Shown here: piece after piece, positions 51,934-60,919 of the stretch
Layout of the letters: each line of letters opens with the position of its first letter
Position numbering within the stretch: the stretch's first letter is position 1
From: Pontiella desulfatans
GTDB lineage: Bacteria > Verrucomicrobiota > Kiritimatiellia > Kiritimatiellales > Pontiellaceae
Assembly: GCF_900890425.1 (NCBI RefSeq)
Contig: NZ_CAAHFG010000001.1
Coordinates: forward strand, 248,001 to 312,000
Length of the DNA stretch: 64,000 bases
Direction: 5' to 3'
Program-made: the position numbers and the translations under genes
The notes under the pieces: generated by a model
Told to the model about the DNA's origin: nothing
The model's input: the letters and a program-made list of their open reading frames with translations, nothing else
Database searches by the model: none

Positions 51934-52320
51934 CTAATGCGGTGCAAGGCAGGCGAAGGCGGGGAGGTTGCGCAGGATGCCGAAGAGGATGAAGACGGCC
52001 GCCAGCAGCCAGAGCCAAACCGGGGGGATGCGCGTGGCGATGTCGTGGCGGCGGAAGAGGAGTTCCGCGATGCCGAGGAAGACCAGGCCCGGAAGGAGCA
52101 GGATGGTGAGCGGATTCATGGCCCACGCGGCCGCAAGGTTGCCTTGCAGCAGGAAATGGATGGAGCGGAGGGAGCCGCAACCGGGACAATGGAGACCCGT
52201 GGTCTGCAGCAACAGGCATTGGGGGATGGCCTTGTTTTCCGCCGGATGGATCCACCACAATAAAAAAGCCGCCGCCCCGATCAGGGCGACGACCAACAGG
52301 TTTTTCAGGCCTGGCCGCAT
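51934..52320 (-). CDS. DUF2752 membrane protein
   Basis: This 128-residue protein has three to four membrane segments. The DUF2752 signature is visible as TTGLHCPGCGSLRSIHFLLQG followed by WAMNPLTILLLPG, including the Cys pair CPGC. It lies 5 bp downstream of the CD225 gene, forming a two-gene operon. Function is unknown; DUF2752 and CD225 genes are frequently together, which suggests a joint membrane role. Confidence 0.85.
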   Translation of the reverse strand: MRPGLKNLLVVALIGAAAFLLWWIHPAENKAIPQCLLLQTTGLHCPGCGSLRSIHFLLQGNLAAAWAMNPLTILLLPGLVFLGIAELLFRRHDIATRIPPVWLWLLAAVFILFGILRNLPAFACLAPH

Positions 52321-52325
52321 GCGGG

Positions 52326-52589
52326 CTAGAATTGGGCGGCCTGGGTGGCGCCAATTGCGGTTACAATGCCCTGGATGACGCCGGCGGCAATGCCGAGGCC
52401 TAGGCTGATCCAGCACCACATCTTGGCTTTGGCCGAGGCCGCCTGGGCTTCCTCGATTTGGCCGGCGGCGACCAGTCCGTTGACCTTGGCCGCGAAGATG
52501 ATGGCCGGGATGCCAAATGGAAGACAGCAGAGAACGGTTACAACGATCGACTGCCATAGATAGTTCGGGATGTTTGCCTGTTCGCTCAT
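52326..52589 (-). CDS. CD225/dispanin-family membrane protein
   Basis: This 87-residue protein has two hydrophobic segments (about 12-33 and 58-80) with the CD225 signature NYLWQSIVVTVLCCLPFGIPA and AQAASAKAKMWCWISLGLG. The CC pair at the end of the first helix and KAKxWCWI are conserved in the family, including eukaryotic interferon-induced transmembrane proteins. In bacteria the role is unknown. It starts the operon with DUF2752. Confidence 0.85.
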   Translation of the reverse strand: MSEQANIPNYLWQSIVVTVLCCLPFGIPAIIFAAKVNGLVAAGQIEEAQAASAKAKMWCWISLGLGIAAGVIQGIVTAIGATQAAQF

Positions 52590-52689
52590 ATCAAGTTCCT
52601 TATGTTGGTTTTAAAACAGATCAACACTTTATGGACTGCCGCGATAAAAGGCAAACAACGGTTGCGGTTTTCCTGTGCCGCACTTCCGT

Positions 52690-52845
52690 GAACAACCAGG
52701 CGTGGTCTTCACGCAGGCAACGAGCACGCTCCCGGTTTACAGTCCCCGCCGGGCCATGCTGATGTCGGGCATATACCCGAGCCGCAACGGGATGGAAGAC
52801 GTCAACCGGGGTGGGGGAAATATCCAGTTAAAATTCGGCAGGAAT
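52690..52845 (+). pseudogene. fragment of a sulfatase gene
   Basis: About 50 codons read VVFTQATSTLPVYSPRRAML then MSGIYPSRNGM, the catalytic segment of a type I sulfatase. The formylglycine Cys is replaced by Tyr (VYSPRRA instead of C-x-P-S-R), no N-terminal metal site precedes it and the frame ends soon after. It lies just upstream of intact sulfatase genes, so it is probably a decayed duplicate. Confidence 0.7.
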
Positions 52846-52888
52846 CGGAGGGGAGGTTCGTTCCTTGGGTAAACATGGGTGGGTTCGT

Positions 52889-54277
52889 ATGTATAAACAG
52901 CTTCTATTTTCTCTTTTGGTGGGCGTTTCGGTTCAGGCCGGACGGCCCAATGTCCTCTTCATTCTGGTGGATGATCTCGGCTACTCGGATGTCGCCTGCT
53001 ATGGCAACACGCTGCACGAAACACCCAACGTGGACCGGTTGGCGCGCGAGGGGATGCGCTTCACCGCCGCCTACACCGCCTGCGCGGTCTGCTCGCCGAC
53101 ACGCGCGAGCATCCAGACCGGGCAATATCCCATCCGCTTCGGCATCACCGACTGGATCGCCGGGGCGCGCAAACCCAATACGCCGCTGAAGGAGCAGTGG
53201 ACCAAGCGCATGCTGCCGCTCGAGGCGGTCACCGTGGCCGAGGCCTTCAAGGGGCAGGGCTACAAGACGGCCTTCGTTGGCAAATGGCACCTCAACGACC
53301 ACGACCACACGACCGGCTTCCCGGAGGACCAGGGCTACGATGTCAACATCGGCGGCCACCACAAGGGTTCGCCGCCGGGCGGCTACTTCGCGCCCTTCAA
53401 AAACCCGAAGATGGACGACCGGCCCGACGACCTCTATCTGACCGACCGGCTCGGCGACGAGGCCATCGGCCTGATCGAAAGCCATGCCGGCGGCTCCGAT
53501 CCGTTTTTCCTGATGCTCGCGTTCTACACCGTCCACACCCCGATCCAGCCCAAGCCGGAGCTGCAGCGGCACTACGAGAAAAAACTGGCGAAGCAGCCGG
53601 CCGGCCATTGGAACAACCCGAAGTATGCCGCCATGGTGCACAGCATGGACGAAAACGTCGGGCGCGTGCTGGATGCGCTGGACCGGCAGGGGATGGCCAA
53701 CGATACCATCGTCGTCTTTTTTTCCGACAACGGCGGGCTCAGCCGGCAAACCTCGTGCTGGCCGCTCAGCCGCGGCAAGGGATTCTATCACGAAGGTGGC
53801 ATCCGCGTCCCGCTCATCGTCCGCATGCCGGGAACGGTCAAACCCGGATCGGAAACCGATGAGCCGGTGATCTCGAACGATCTTTTCCCGACGCTGCTCG
53901 ACCTGGCCGGCCTGCCGCTGCGGCCGGATGCCCACAAGGACGGCCTTTCGCTCAAGCCCCTGCTCGAAACCCAACGGTTCAAGAGCCACGACCTGCTCTG
54001 CTGGCACTATCCGCACTACCACGGCGCCGGCGAAACCCCCGCCAGCGCCATCCGCATGGGCGATTTCAAGTTCATCCGCCACTACGAGGATGCCACGCGC
54101 GAGCTCTACAACCTGAAGGAAGACATCGGCGAGGCCGACAACCTGGTGGACAAGATGCCCGAAATGGCGGATAAATACGAAGCCGCGCTGGACCGATGGC
54201 TGTCGCAACGGGAGGCCTACATTCCCAAGGCCGATCCCGGCTTCGATCCGTCGAAGCCCGTCGGCAAGAAACGCTGA
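52889..54277 (+). CDS. type I sulfatase (formylglycine-dependent), exported
   Basis: This 462-residue enzyme hydrolyses a sulfate ester. A signal peptide (cleavage near VQA, residue 17) is followed by the metal-binding start RPNVLFILVDDLGYSDVACYG. The formylglycine motif is CSPTRAS with Cys68, canonical C-x-P-x-R, and GKWHL follows. Further site residues lie in YTVHTPIQP and FFSDNGG. Activity needs a formylglycine-generating or anaerobic sulfatase-maturating enzyme, which is not in the window. It heads a run of three sulfatase genes. The start ATG at 52889 is chosen over an upstream TTG because it begins the signal peptide. Confidence 0.93.
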   Translation: MYKQLLFSLLVGVSVQAGRPNVLFILVDDLGYSDVACYGNTLHETPNVDRLAREGMRFTAAYTACAVCSPTRASIQTGQYPIRFGITDWIAGARKPNTPLKEQWTKRMLPLEAVTVAEAFKGQGYKTAFVGKWHLNDHDHTTGFPEDQGYDVNIGGHHKGSPPGGYFAPFKNPKMDDRPDDLYLTDRLGDEAIGLIESHAGGSDPFFLMLAFYTVHTPIQPKPELQRHYEKKLAKQPAGHWNNPKYAAMVHSMDENVGRVLDALDRQGMANDTIVVFFSDNGGLSRQTSCWPLSRGKGFYHEGGIRVPLIVRMPGTVKPGSETDEPVISNDLFPTLLDLAGLPLRPDAHKDGLSLKPLLETQRFKSHDLLCWHYPHYHGAGETPASAIRMGDFKFIRHYEDATRELYNLKEDIGEADNLVDKMPEMADKYEAALDRWLSQREAYIPKADPGFDPSKPVGKKR

Positions 54278-54294
54278 TTCATAAAGGAGAAACC

Positions 54295-56133
54295 ATGCTG
54301 AAAAAAATATCCGTCCTGTTGCTGTGGTCGGCCGTGGCCTGCGTCGCGAAGCCGGAAAAGCCCAATGTGGTCTGGCTGGTGAGCGAGGACAACTCGGCCA
54401 GCTGGCTGAAGCTCTACAACGCGAACGGCGCTTCGATGCCGAACATTGAAAAGCTTGCCGCCAATGGGCTGGTGTTCAACCATGCCTTCTCCTGCGGCGT
54501 TGTCTGCTCGGTGGCGCGCAGCACGATCATCTCCGGTTGCTATGCGCCGCGCACCGGCGCGGAATACCACCGCAGGGAAAAGACGGTGCCGATGCCCGAG
54601 GGCATCCGGATGTTTCCGTACTATCTCCGCCAGGCGGGCTACCACACCACCAACTGCTCGAAGGAGGACTATAACTTCAACCCCGAGGAGAAGGAGGGCG
54701 TCTGGGACGCTTCCTCGAAGAAGGCCAGCTACCGCAACCGCCAACCCGGCCAGCCCTTCTTCCACGTCCAGAACTATGGAACCACCCACGAGAGTTCGCT
54801 CCATTTCAAGGACATGCAACAGGCGAACACCACCGATGCCGCCGCCGTCCGGCTCTTCGCCTACCATCCCGACACCGAAACCTTCCGCTACACCTACGCG
54901 CGCTATCTCGACAACCATGCCAAGGTCGATGCCGAGATGGGCCGGTTCATCCAGAGGCTTGAAGCGGACGGCCTGATGGACGACACCTTCATCTTCTACT
55001 ACGGCGACCACGGCGGCGTCCTCCCGCGCGGAAAAGGCTATGCCTACAACAACGGCCAGCAGGTGCCCATGGTCGTCCATGTGCCGAAAAACTGGCGCCA
55101 CCTCGTGCCCGCCAAGCCCGGAAGCCGCATCGACGGCTTTGTTGAATTCGTCGATCTCTCCGCCACCGTGCTCAACCTGGCCGGCGTCGATATCCCCGCG
55201 GGCATCGACGGCGAGCCCTTCCTGGGCAAAGGCGTTGATCTCGACGAACTCAATGCGCGCGACACCGCCTTTGGCTACGCCGACCGCTTCGATGAAAAAT
55301 ACGACCTCGTCCGCACGCTCCGCAAGGGCGACTTTGTCTACATGCGCAGCTACCAGCCCTTCAACTTCGACGGCCTGCACAACGACTACCGCTACAAGAT
55401 GCTCGCCTACCAGGAGTGGCGCGAGATGCACCAGGCCGGTGAACTCAACGCCACCCAGGCCCGCTTCTTCGAAAAGCGCCCGCCCGAAATCCTCTACAAC
55501 GTCAAGGCCGATCCCGACGAGGTCGACAACCTGGCGGGCAACCCGGCCTATGCCGCAAAGCTCGCCGAAATGCGCGGGCTGATGCAGGAGCGGGTGAAGT
55601 CGATGCCCGACCTCAGCTTCATCCCCGAACCGGTCTTTCTACGCGAGGGGCGCGGCAACCCGACCGGATTTGGCCAGCAGAACAAGGCGCGGATCGGCAA
55701 GCTGGTGGAACTCGCCGATCTCAGCCTCCGGCAGTTCCCGGAAGTGAAGCAGGGCATCGCCCGCGCGCTGGCCTCGGCCGATCCGCTCGAACGCTACTGG
55801 GGGCTTATCGTCTGCTCCTCGTTCGGTGGGCAGGCCGCGCCGTTCCACGATAAGGCGAAGGAGCTCGCCGCGTCCGATGCCGATCCGCTCGTGCGCGTCC
55901 GCGCCGCCGAGTTCCTCGGGCTCAATGGCGAGGCCGATCCGCGCCCCGTCATCATGGCGGCCCTCGGGCAGGCCGCCGATGCGGTCGAGGCCAACCTGAT
56001 CCTCAACTCCGCCGCGCTGCTCGAGGATTCGGAGCCCGGCTACAACTTCGACCTCTCCGCTTTCGGCGACGCCCCGTGGGCGAAGGGTAAGAAGAGTCTG
56101 GCCAAGCAGCGCCTGGACTATCTGGCAAAATGA
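54295..56133 (+). CDS. type I sulfatase-like enzyme with non-canonical CSVAR motif and helical C-terminus
   Basis: This 612-residue exported enzyme has a sulfatase domain (about 20-430) with the metal-binding start KPNVVWLVSEDNSASWL and the later FYYGDHGGVLPRGKG. The modification site reads CSVARST (Cys71): the third position is Val, not the usual Pro or Ala, while the Arg is kept. Whether the maturation enzyme accepts this needs testing. A C-terminal region (about 500-600) looks like HEAT-type helical repeats (LVELADLSLRQFPEVKQGI; DPLVRVRAAEFLGL). It starts 17 bp after the first sulfatase with AAAGGAGA upstream. Confidence 0.88.
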   Translation: MLKKISVLLLWSAVACVAKPEKPNVVWLVSEDNSASWLKLYNANGASMPNIEKLAANGLVFNHAFSCGVVCSVARSTIISGCYAPRTGAEYHRREKTVPMPEGIRMFPYYLRQAGYHTTNCSKEDYNFNPEEKEGVWDASSKKASYRNRQPGQPFFHVQNYGTTHESSLHFKDMQQANTTDAAAVRLFAYHPDTETFRYTYARYLDNHAKVDAEMGRFIQRLEADGLMDDTFIFYYGDHGGVLPRGKGYAYNNGQQVPMVVHVPKNWRHLVPAKPGSRIDGFVEFVDLSATVLNLAGVDIPAGIDGEPFLGKGVDLDELNARDTAFGYADRFDEKYDLVRTLRKGDFVYMRSYQPFNFDGLHNDYRYKMLAYQEWREMHQAGELNATQARFFEKRPPEILYNVKADPDEVDNLAGNPAYAAKLAEMRGLMQERVKSMPDLSFIPEPVFLREGRGNPTGFGQQNKARIGKLVELADLSLRQFPEVKQGIARALASADPLERYWGLIVCSSFGGQAAPFHDKAKELAASDADPLVRVRAAEFLGLNGEADPRPVIMAALGQAADAVEANLILNSAALLEDSEPGYNFDLSAFGDAPWAKGKKSLAKQRLDYLAK

Positions 56134-56162
56134 TGCTGACAATGGAATTCAGTAGAGGGCTC

Positions 56163-57533
56163 ATGATGAAGAAGGTTTTATTCTTATTGGTATTCGCGGT
56201 TGCTGGTGCGTGCGCGGCCGCGAAACCGAACATCATCTACATCCTGGCCGACGACCTGGGCTATGGCGACCTCGGCTGCTATGGCCAGCAGGAGATCCAG
56301 ACGCCGAACATCGACGCGCTGTGCCGGGAAGGCATGAAGTTCACGAACCACCATTCGGGCAGCACGGTCTGCGCGCCGTCGCGATCCTGCCTGCTGACCG
56401 GGCAGCACACCGGCCACACCTGGGTGCGCGCCAACGGCAACTTCCAGATGCGCGAGGATGGCGAAGACATCACCCTGGCCCGTGTGCTGAAGAGTGCCGG
56501 CTACCACACCGCCATGGTCGGCAAGTCCGGCACGGGCTGCAACACCGATCCCGGGCACGCCAACCGCAAGGGGTTCGACCATTTCTTTGGCTTTAACGGC
56601 CACGGTGCGGCGCACCACTATTTCCCGCCGGAAGTCTACCGCAACGAGCAACCGGTCAAATTCCCGAACAACACGAAGCACACCGGCGATACCTACATCC
56701 ACGACGAGTTCATGAAGGAAATCATGGGCTACCTCGACGGGCGCGCCAAAGACGGCCGCCCCTTTTTCCTGCACTATGCCGCGCTCATCCCCCACGCGAG
56801 CCTCGTGGCCCCGGAGGAGTGGGTGGCCCAATACCGCGGCAAGGTGAAGGAGGAAAAGCAGGGCGCGCGCGGCGGCTATGCCAAGTGCGACGAGCCCAAG
56901 GCCACCTTCGCCGGCATGGTCAGCCGTCTGGATTGGGAGGTGGGCGAAATCATGAACAAGCTGGAAGAGCTGGGCATGGCCGAAAACACCCTCGTCATGT
57001 TCGCGTCCGACAACGGCCCGCACAGCGCCGGCGGAAACCAGGCGGAATGGTTCAACTCCAACGGAGACCTGCGCGGCGAAAAGCGCGACCTGTTCGAGGG
57101 CGGCGTGCGCGTCCCGATGATTGCCCACTGGCCAGGCAGGATCCCGGCCGGAACGACGAGCGACCATCTCTCCGCGTTCTGGGATGTGTTGCCCACGTTG
57201 TGCGAACTGACCGGTGCGAAGCCGCCGAAAAACATCGACGGCATCAGCTTCCTGCCGACGCTGCTGGGGCAGGGCGGGCAGGGGCGGCACGACTACCTCT
57301 ATTGGGAATTCTATGAAAAGGGCGGCAAGCGCGCCGCGCTGACGCACCGGTGGAAGGCGGTTCAGCTCAATATGTTCAAGGGCGGCGACCCCGTTCTGCT
57401 GTTCGCCGCCGCCGACCGGGCCGAGGAAAACAATGTTGCTTCCAGCCACCCGGAAGTGGTTGCGGAATTCCTGGAAATCTTCAACGAGGCGCACTCGCCT
57501 TCGCCCATCGTCTCGTGGAAAAAGAAAAAATAA
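56163..57533 (+). CDS. type I sulfatase, exported
   Basis: This 456-residue enzyme has a signal peptide (cleavage near ACA, residue 18), the metal site KPNIIYILADDLGYGDLGCYG and the canonical formylglycine motif CAPSRS (Cys70). MFASDNGPHSAGG provides further site residues. The sequence is closest in style to arylsulfatase A-like or endo-acting family members; the exact substrate cannot be read. A start at 56166 is equally possible (AGAGGG upstream). An ATGA overlap with the previous gene also exists at 56130. Its stop overlaps the next gene's start by one base, so this is one operon. Confidence 0.93.
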   Translation: MMKKVLFLLVFAVAGACAAAKPNIIYILADDLGYGDLGCYGQQEIQTPNIDALCREGMKFTNHHSGSTVCAPSRSCLLTGQHTGHTWVRANGNFQMREDGEDITLARVLKSAGYHTAMVGKSGTGCNTDPGHANRKGFDHFFGFNGHGAAHHYFPPEVYRNEQPVKFPNNTKHTGDTYIHDEFMKEIMGYLDGRAKDGRPFFLHYAALIPHASLVAPEEWVAQYRGKVKEEKQGARGGYAKCDEPKATFAGMVSRLDWEVGEIMNKLEELGMAENTLVMFASDNGPHSAGGNQAEWFNSNGDLRGEKRDLFEGGVRVPMIAHWPGRIPAGTTSDHLSAFWDVLPTLCELTGAKPPKNIDGISFLPTLLGQGGQGRHDYLYWEFYEKGGKRAALTHRWKAVQLNMFKGGDPVLLFAAADRAEENNVASSHPEVVAEFLEIFNEAHSPSPIVSWKKKK

Positions 57534-59266
57534 TGCGCATCCTCTCGCAGCGGTTGATGTTGGCGGCCGTTTTCCTGCTGGGTCTTCCGGCGTTGGCCGG
57601 GCCGCGTGAATGCCTGCATCTGGTCTATGTGACGAACCGCGACCGCCCCCCGCTGGCGGATTATGAAAACCGGGTCCATCGCATGATGGTGGATGTGCAG
57701 GATTTCTACCGCACCGAGATGGCGCGCAATGGCCATGGGCCGAAAACCTTCCGGCTCGACCTCGGCGTGGACGGCAAGGCCAACGTCCATCTGGTCACCC
57801 TGGATTGGGATTTCGATCCGCACCGCAAATTTACGCCGGGGGAGCTGCGCCCGGCCATCGCCGAAACCCTCTCCAGGAAGGGGATCGACATCGAGCAGGA
57901 ATACCTCGTTGTGTTCGAAAACGCCTATTGGAAGGATGGCGACACGTGGACCTACGACGTGGTCTATACCGGAAGCGGGAATCCGGTGAAGGGCGCAACG
58001 TGGGTGGCCGACCACGAATGGCTCGATCCCCGGAATCTTGATCCGAAGCGGAAGGAGCGCATCAACGATCGCGGGCACCGGATGGCCATCGGGCAGTTCA
58101 ACGTCAAGATGATCGGCGGCGTGGCGCACGAATTAGGCCATGGGCTCGGCCTGCCGCACAACCGCGAAACCGAGGCGGAGTCCAAGCGGCTGGGCAAGGC
58201 GCTGATGGGGGCGGGCAATTATACCTACCGGCAGGAGCGGCTGGGCTCGAAGCCGCATGGCTCCTTCCTGACGCCGGCGCACGCCTTCATCCTTTCGCTG
58301 CATCCCCTGTTCAGTGGACGGGTGCCCGGTGGTTTTGCCATCCCGCCGGTGTTTCCGGAAGAGTTGGCTTTCACGACCGAAGGCGGCCGGTTGATGGTTT
58401 CCGGCCGTGTGGCGCCGGTGGGGGAGGTTGCGGGGGTTGTGCTTTACCACGATGCCTTGCCGACGGGAACCAACAAGGATTACGACGCCTTTTCGTATCT
58501 CGCCGAAATGAAGCCGGATGGCGCCTTCCGCGCAACCCTGCCGCTGTTGGATGGCCAGGAGTGCGCGCTGCACGTGAAGGTCTATTTCAAGAACGGCATG
58601 CACCGGAAATTTAGTTTTACCCAGGGCCAGGATGGCGGGCTTGAACGCTTGCGGACGGGCTATCTCAAGGAACAGGCCAGGCATGCCTTTGAGGTCAAGG
58701 ATGCCGCCCGGCTCCGGACGGTCATCAAGGAACTGGAGACCGCCGACCCTGCATCGGTCAAGGCCGCCCGGTTGTTCCTCGGGCTGACGGAACAGTGGGA
58801 GGGGTTTTGCGCCCCGGTCGAGGTTGCTGCCGCGGAACAGGCCATTGGCCTCTCCTCCTGCCGGTGGAGCGCCGCCTCGGTGGGGTGGCATGTGCCGAGT
58901 TTCAACGGGGTGCTGGATCCCGACGGGAAATGGTTCCAGCCGCTGGCCAGTGCGAAAGGGAAGTGCCCGCAAGGGTTGTATGCGCACGCACCATCCTCCT
59001 ATGCCTATGCCCTTGGCGGAAAATGGAAATCGTTCGAATCCCGCATGGCCCTCCATCGCGGCCACCAAGGCTCCGTCGTTTTTGTGGTTAAGGGCGATGG
59101 CCGCGAACTGTTCCGTTCGTCCCTGCTGCGTCTCGCGGATGGCGAAGCCGATGTGAGGGTGAATGTTTCAGGCATCCAAACCCTCGAACTCGTCACCGAG
59201 CCGGGGCCCGACGGCAAGGATGGCGACTGGGGAATTTGGATTGCGCCGTCGCTCCTTCGCCATTGA
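57533..59266 (+). CDS. exported metzincin-like metalloprotease with C-terminal NPCBM-like domain
   Basis: This 577-residue exported protein has a signal peptide (cleavage near LAG, residue 23). The peptidase region contains VAHELGHGLGLPHN, a full HExxHxxGxxH zinc motif (His199, Glu200, His203, His209), as in metzincins. The last 130 residues (about 445-577) resemble an NPCBM carbohydrate-binding module (KGKCPQGLYAHAPSSYAYALGGKWKSFESRMAL). It is co-transcribed with three sulfatases, so it may cleave a glycoprotein or proteoglycan core, or act on other enzymes of the locus. The stop-start overlap TAATG couples it to the third sulfatase. Confidence 0.8.
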   Translation: MRILSQRLMLAAVFLLGLPALAGPRECLHLVYVTNRDRPPLADYENRVHRMMVDVQDFYRTEMARNGHGPKTFRLDLGVDGKANVHLVTLDWDFDPHRKFTPGELRPAIAETLSRKGIDIEQEYLVVFENAYWKDGDTWTYDVVYTGSGNPVKGATWVADHEWLDPRNLDPKRKERINDRGHRMAIGQFNVKMIGGVAHELGHGLGLPHNRETEAESKRLGKALMGAGNYTYRQERLGSKPHGSFLTPAHAFILSLHPLFSGRVPGGFAIPPVFPEELAFTTEGGRLMVSGRVAPVGEVAGVVLYHDALPTGTNKDYDAFSYLAEMKPDGAFRATLPLLDGQECALHVKVYFKNGMHRKFSFTQGQDGGLERLRTGYLKEQARHAFEVKDAARLRTVIKELETADPASVKAARLFLGLTEQWEGFCAPVEVAAAEQAIGLSSCRWSAASVGWHVPSFNGVLDPDGKWFQPLASAKGKCPQGLYAHAPSSYAYALGGKWKSFESRMALHRGHQGSVVFVVKGDGRELFRSSLLRLADGEADVRVNVSGIQTLELVTEPGPDGKDGDWGIWIAPSLLRH

Positions 59267-59350
59267 TCGGCGGAAGGATGGGCCGGGTGGGGATTTATCC
59301 CGGCGGAAGCGTCTCGCAACGCGGAGCCATTCGAACTATATTCCCGGGCC

Positions 59351-60913
59351 ATGAAGAACCGTCTATTTTTTACCGTTGGATTCGTTGCGCTTGCCTGCCA
59401 GGGCGAGACGTTGGTTACGCTGGATTTTTCGAAGCGGGCGCAAACCATCGAGAACATCGGTTCCTCAACGGGGATGCACGGCGACCATATGGCCAAGCAT
59501 TGGGCCCCCGAAACCGTCGATGCGGTTGCCGACCTTTTGTTTAGCCGGGAATTCGATGGGGCCGGCACGCCGAAGGGGATCGGCCTTTCCTGTTTCCGGA
59601 TCCAGATTGGCGCGGGCGGAGCAGGGGAAGAGGGGGGGATTCGGGCGCCTTGGCGCAGAACCGACTGCTTCCTCCGGGCCGATGGGTCGTATGATTGGGT
59701 CAACCAGGGACAGGGCGTTCACTACTGGCGCAGGAAGGCAAGCGAATACGAAGTGCCGACGGTGATCGGCTATCTCAACTCGCCGCCGGTTTGGTTCACC
59801 GAAAGCGGCTATGTGTTCAAGACCTCGAAAAGCTTCACCTCCAATCTCAAGCCGGAGCACTATGGCAACTACGCCGCATTCCTGACCGCCGTCGCAACGC
59901 ATTTCCAGGAAACGGGCTTGCCGTTCTCCCACATCAGTCCGGTCAACGAACCGCAGTGGTACTGGGACGGGGTTCCGGGCAGGGCCAAGCAGGAAGGCTC
60001 TCCGTGGACGAACGAACAGATTGCCGAGGTGGTGCGGTTGACCGATCAGCGGTTTCTTGCCAACCGGATCTCGACCCGGCTGCTCATTCCCGAGGCGGCC
60101 GAATATCCCGCGTTGGTTGAGCCGCTTCCGGGGCGATACTTTGCCGCGGCCTCCGACCAAATCGACGCATTCTGGAACCGCAAGAGCCCGGACTATGTCG
60201 GAAACCTCAAGTCGGTGGAGCCGGCGGTGGCCGGGCATGCCTACTTTTCCGATGGCAGCGTTGTCAAGATCATCAACACCCGGGAAGCCGTGAAGGAAGC
60301 CGTGGCCCGCTCCGGTTCCAACCTCCGGTTCTGGCAAACCGAATACAGCTTGCTGGGCGAGGGGTGGACGGGCGGGTTGCCCGTTTCGGAGGTGGATGAG
60401 ATGACCGCCGCCCTCCTGCTGGCGCGCAACATCCATGCCGACCTCACACTGGCCAATGCCTCGGCGTGGCAATGGTGGTCGTCCACCGAGCCTCGGATGG
60501 GGCGGGTGCCGCGCTATTGCCTGATCGAGTGCGGGGACGACGACGAGGAAACCTATCGCGCAACGAAACTGCTATGGGCGCTGGGCCACTATAGCCGCTT
60601 TGTGCGGCCCGGCATGGTGCGCATCGAAGCGCAGACCGGGCGGCCGGCCGGAAAAGACCTCGAAGGGTTGATGGCCTCCGCCTACCACGACGCCGGGCGC
60701 AACCGCTGGGTGATGGTGCTCGTCAACTTTTCCGATGTCGAGCAGGAGGTCGCCTACCGCACCCGCATGCTCCCGCCCGCGCGAGGCCGCTGGGAAACCC
60801 AGGGTTTCCTGACGCGCAAGGACTCCCATATGCAACGGTTCAGCATCCATGACGAACGGTTGACCCTGCCGCCCAAGAGCATGGCAACCATCGTCAGCGG
60901 CGCAGTCCGCTGA
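59351..60913 (+). CDS. GH30-like exported glycoside hydrolase
   Basis: This 520-residue exported hydrolase has a signal peptide (cleavage near ACQG, residue 18). It resembles GH30 (beta-1,6-galactanase or xylanase-like), with the acid/base Glu200 in SHISPVNEPQWYW and the probable nucleophile Glu331 in RFWQTEYSLLGEG. A C-terminal beta-sandwich (about 430-520) follows the TIM barrel, as usual for GH30. It lies 84 bp after the protease gene. GH30 enzymes release sugars from xylan, galactan or fucan-type chains; the exact one is not visible. Confidence 0.8.
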   Translation: MKNRLFFTVGFVALACQGETLVTLDFSKRAQTIENIGSSTGMHGDHMAKHWAPETVDAVADLLFSREFDGAGTPKGIGLSCFRIQIGAGGAGEEGGIRAPWRRTDCFLRADGSYDWVNQGQGVHYWRRKASEYEVPTVIGYLNSPPVWFTESGYVFKTSKSFTSNLKPEHYGNYAAFLTAVATHFQETGLPFSHISPVNEPQWYWDGVPGRAKQEGSPWTNEQIAEVVRLTDQRFLANRISTRLLIPEAAEYPALVEPLPGRYFAAASDQIDAFWNRKSPDYVGNLKSVEPAVAGHAYFSDGSVVKIINTREAVKEAVARSGSNLRFWQTEYSLLGEGWTGGLPVSEVDEMTAALLLARNIHADLTLANASAWQWWSSTEPRMGRVPRYCLIECGDDDEETYRATKLLWALGHYSRFVRPGMVRIEAQTGRPAGKDLEGLMASAYHDAGRNRWVMVLVNFSDVEQEVAYRTRMLPPARGRWETQGFLTRKDSHMQRFSIHDERLTLPPKSMATIVSGAVR

Positions 60914-60919
60914 GCGGCG

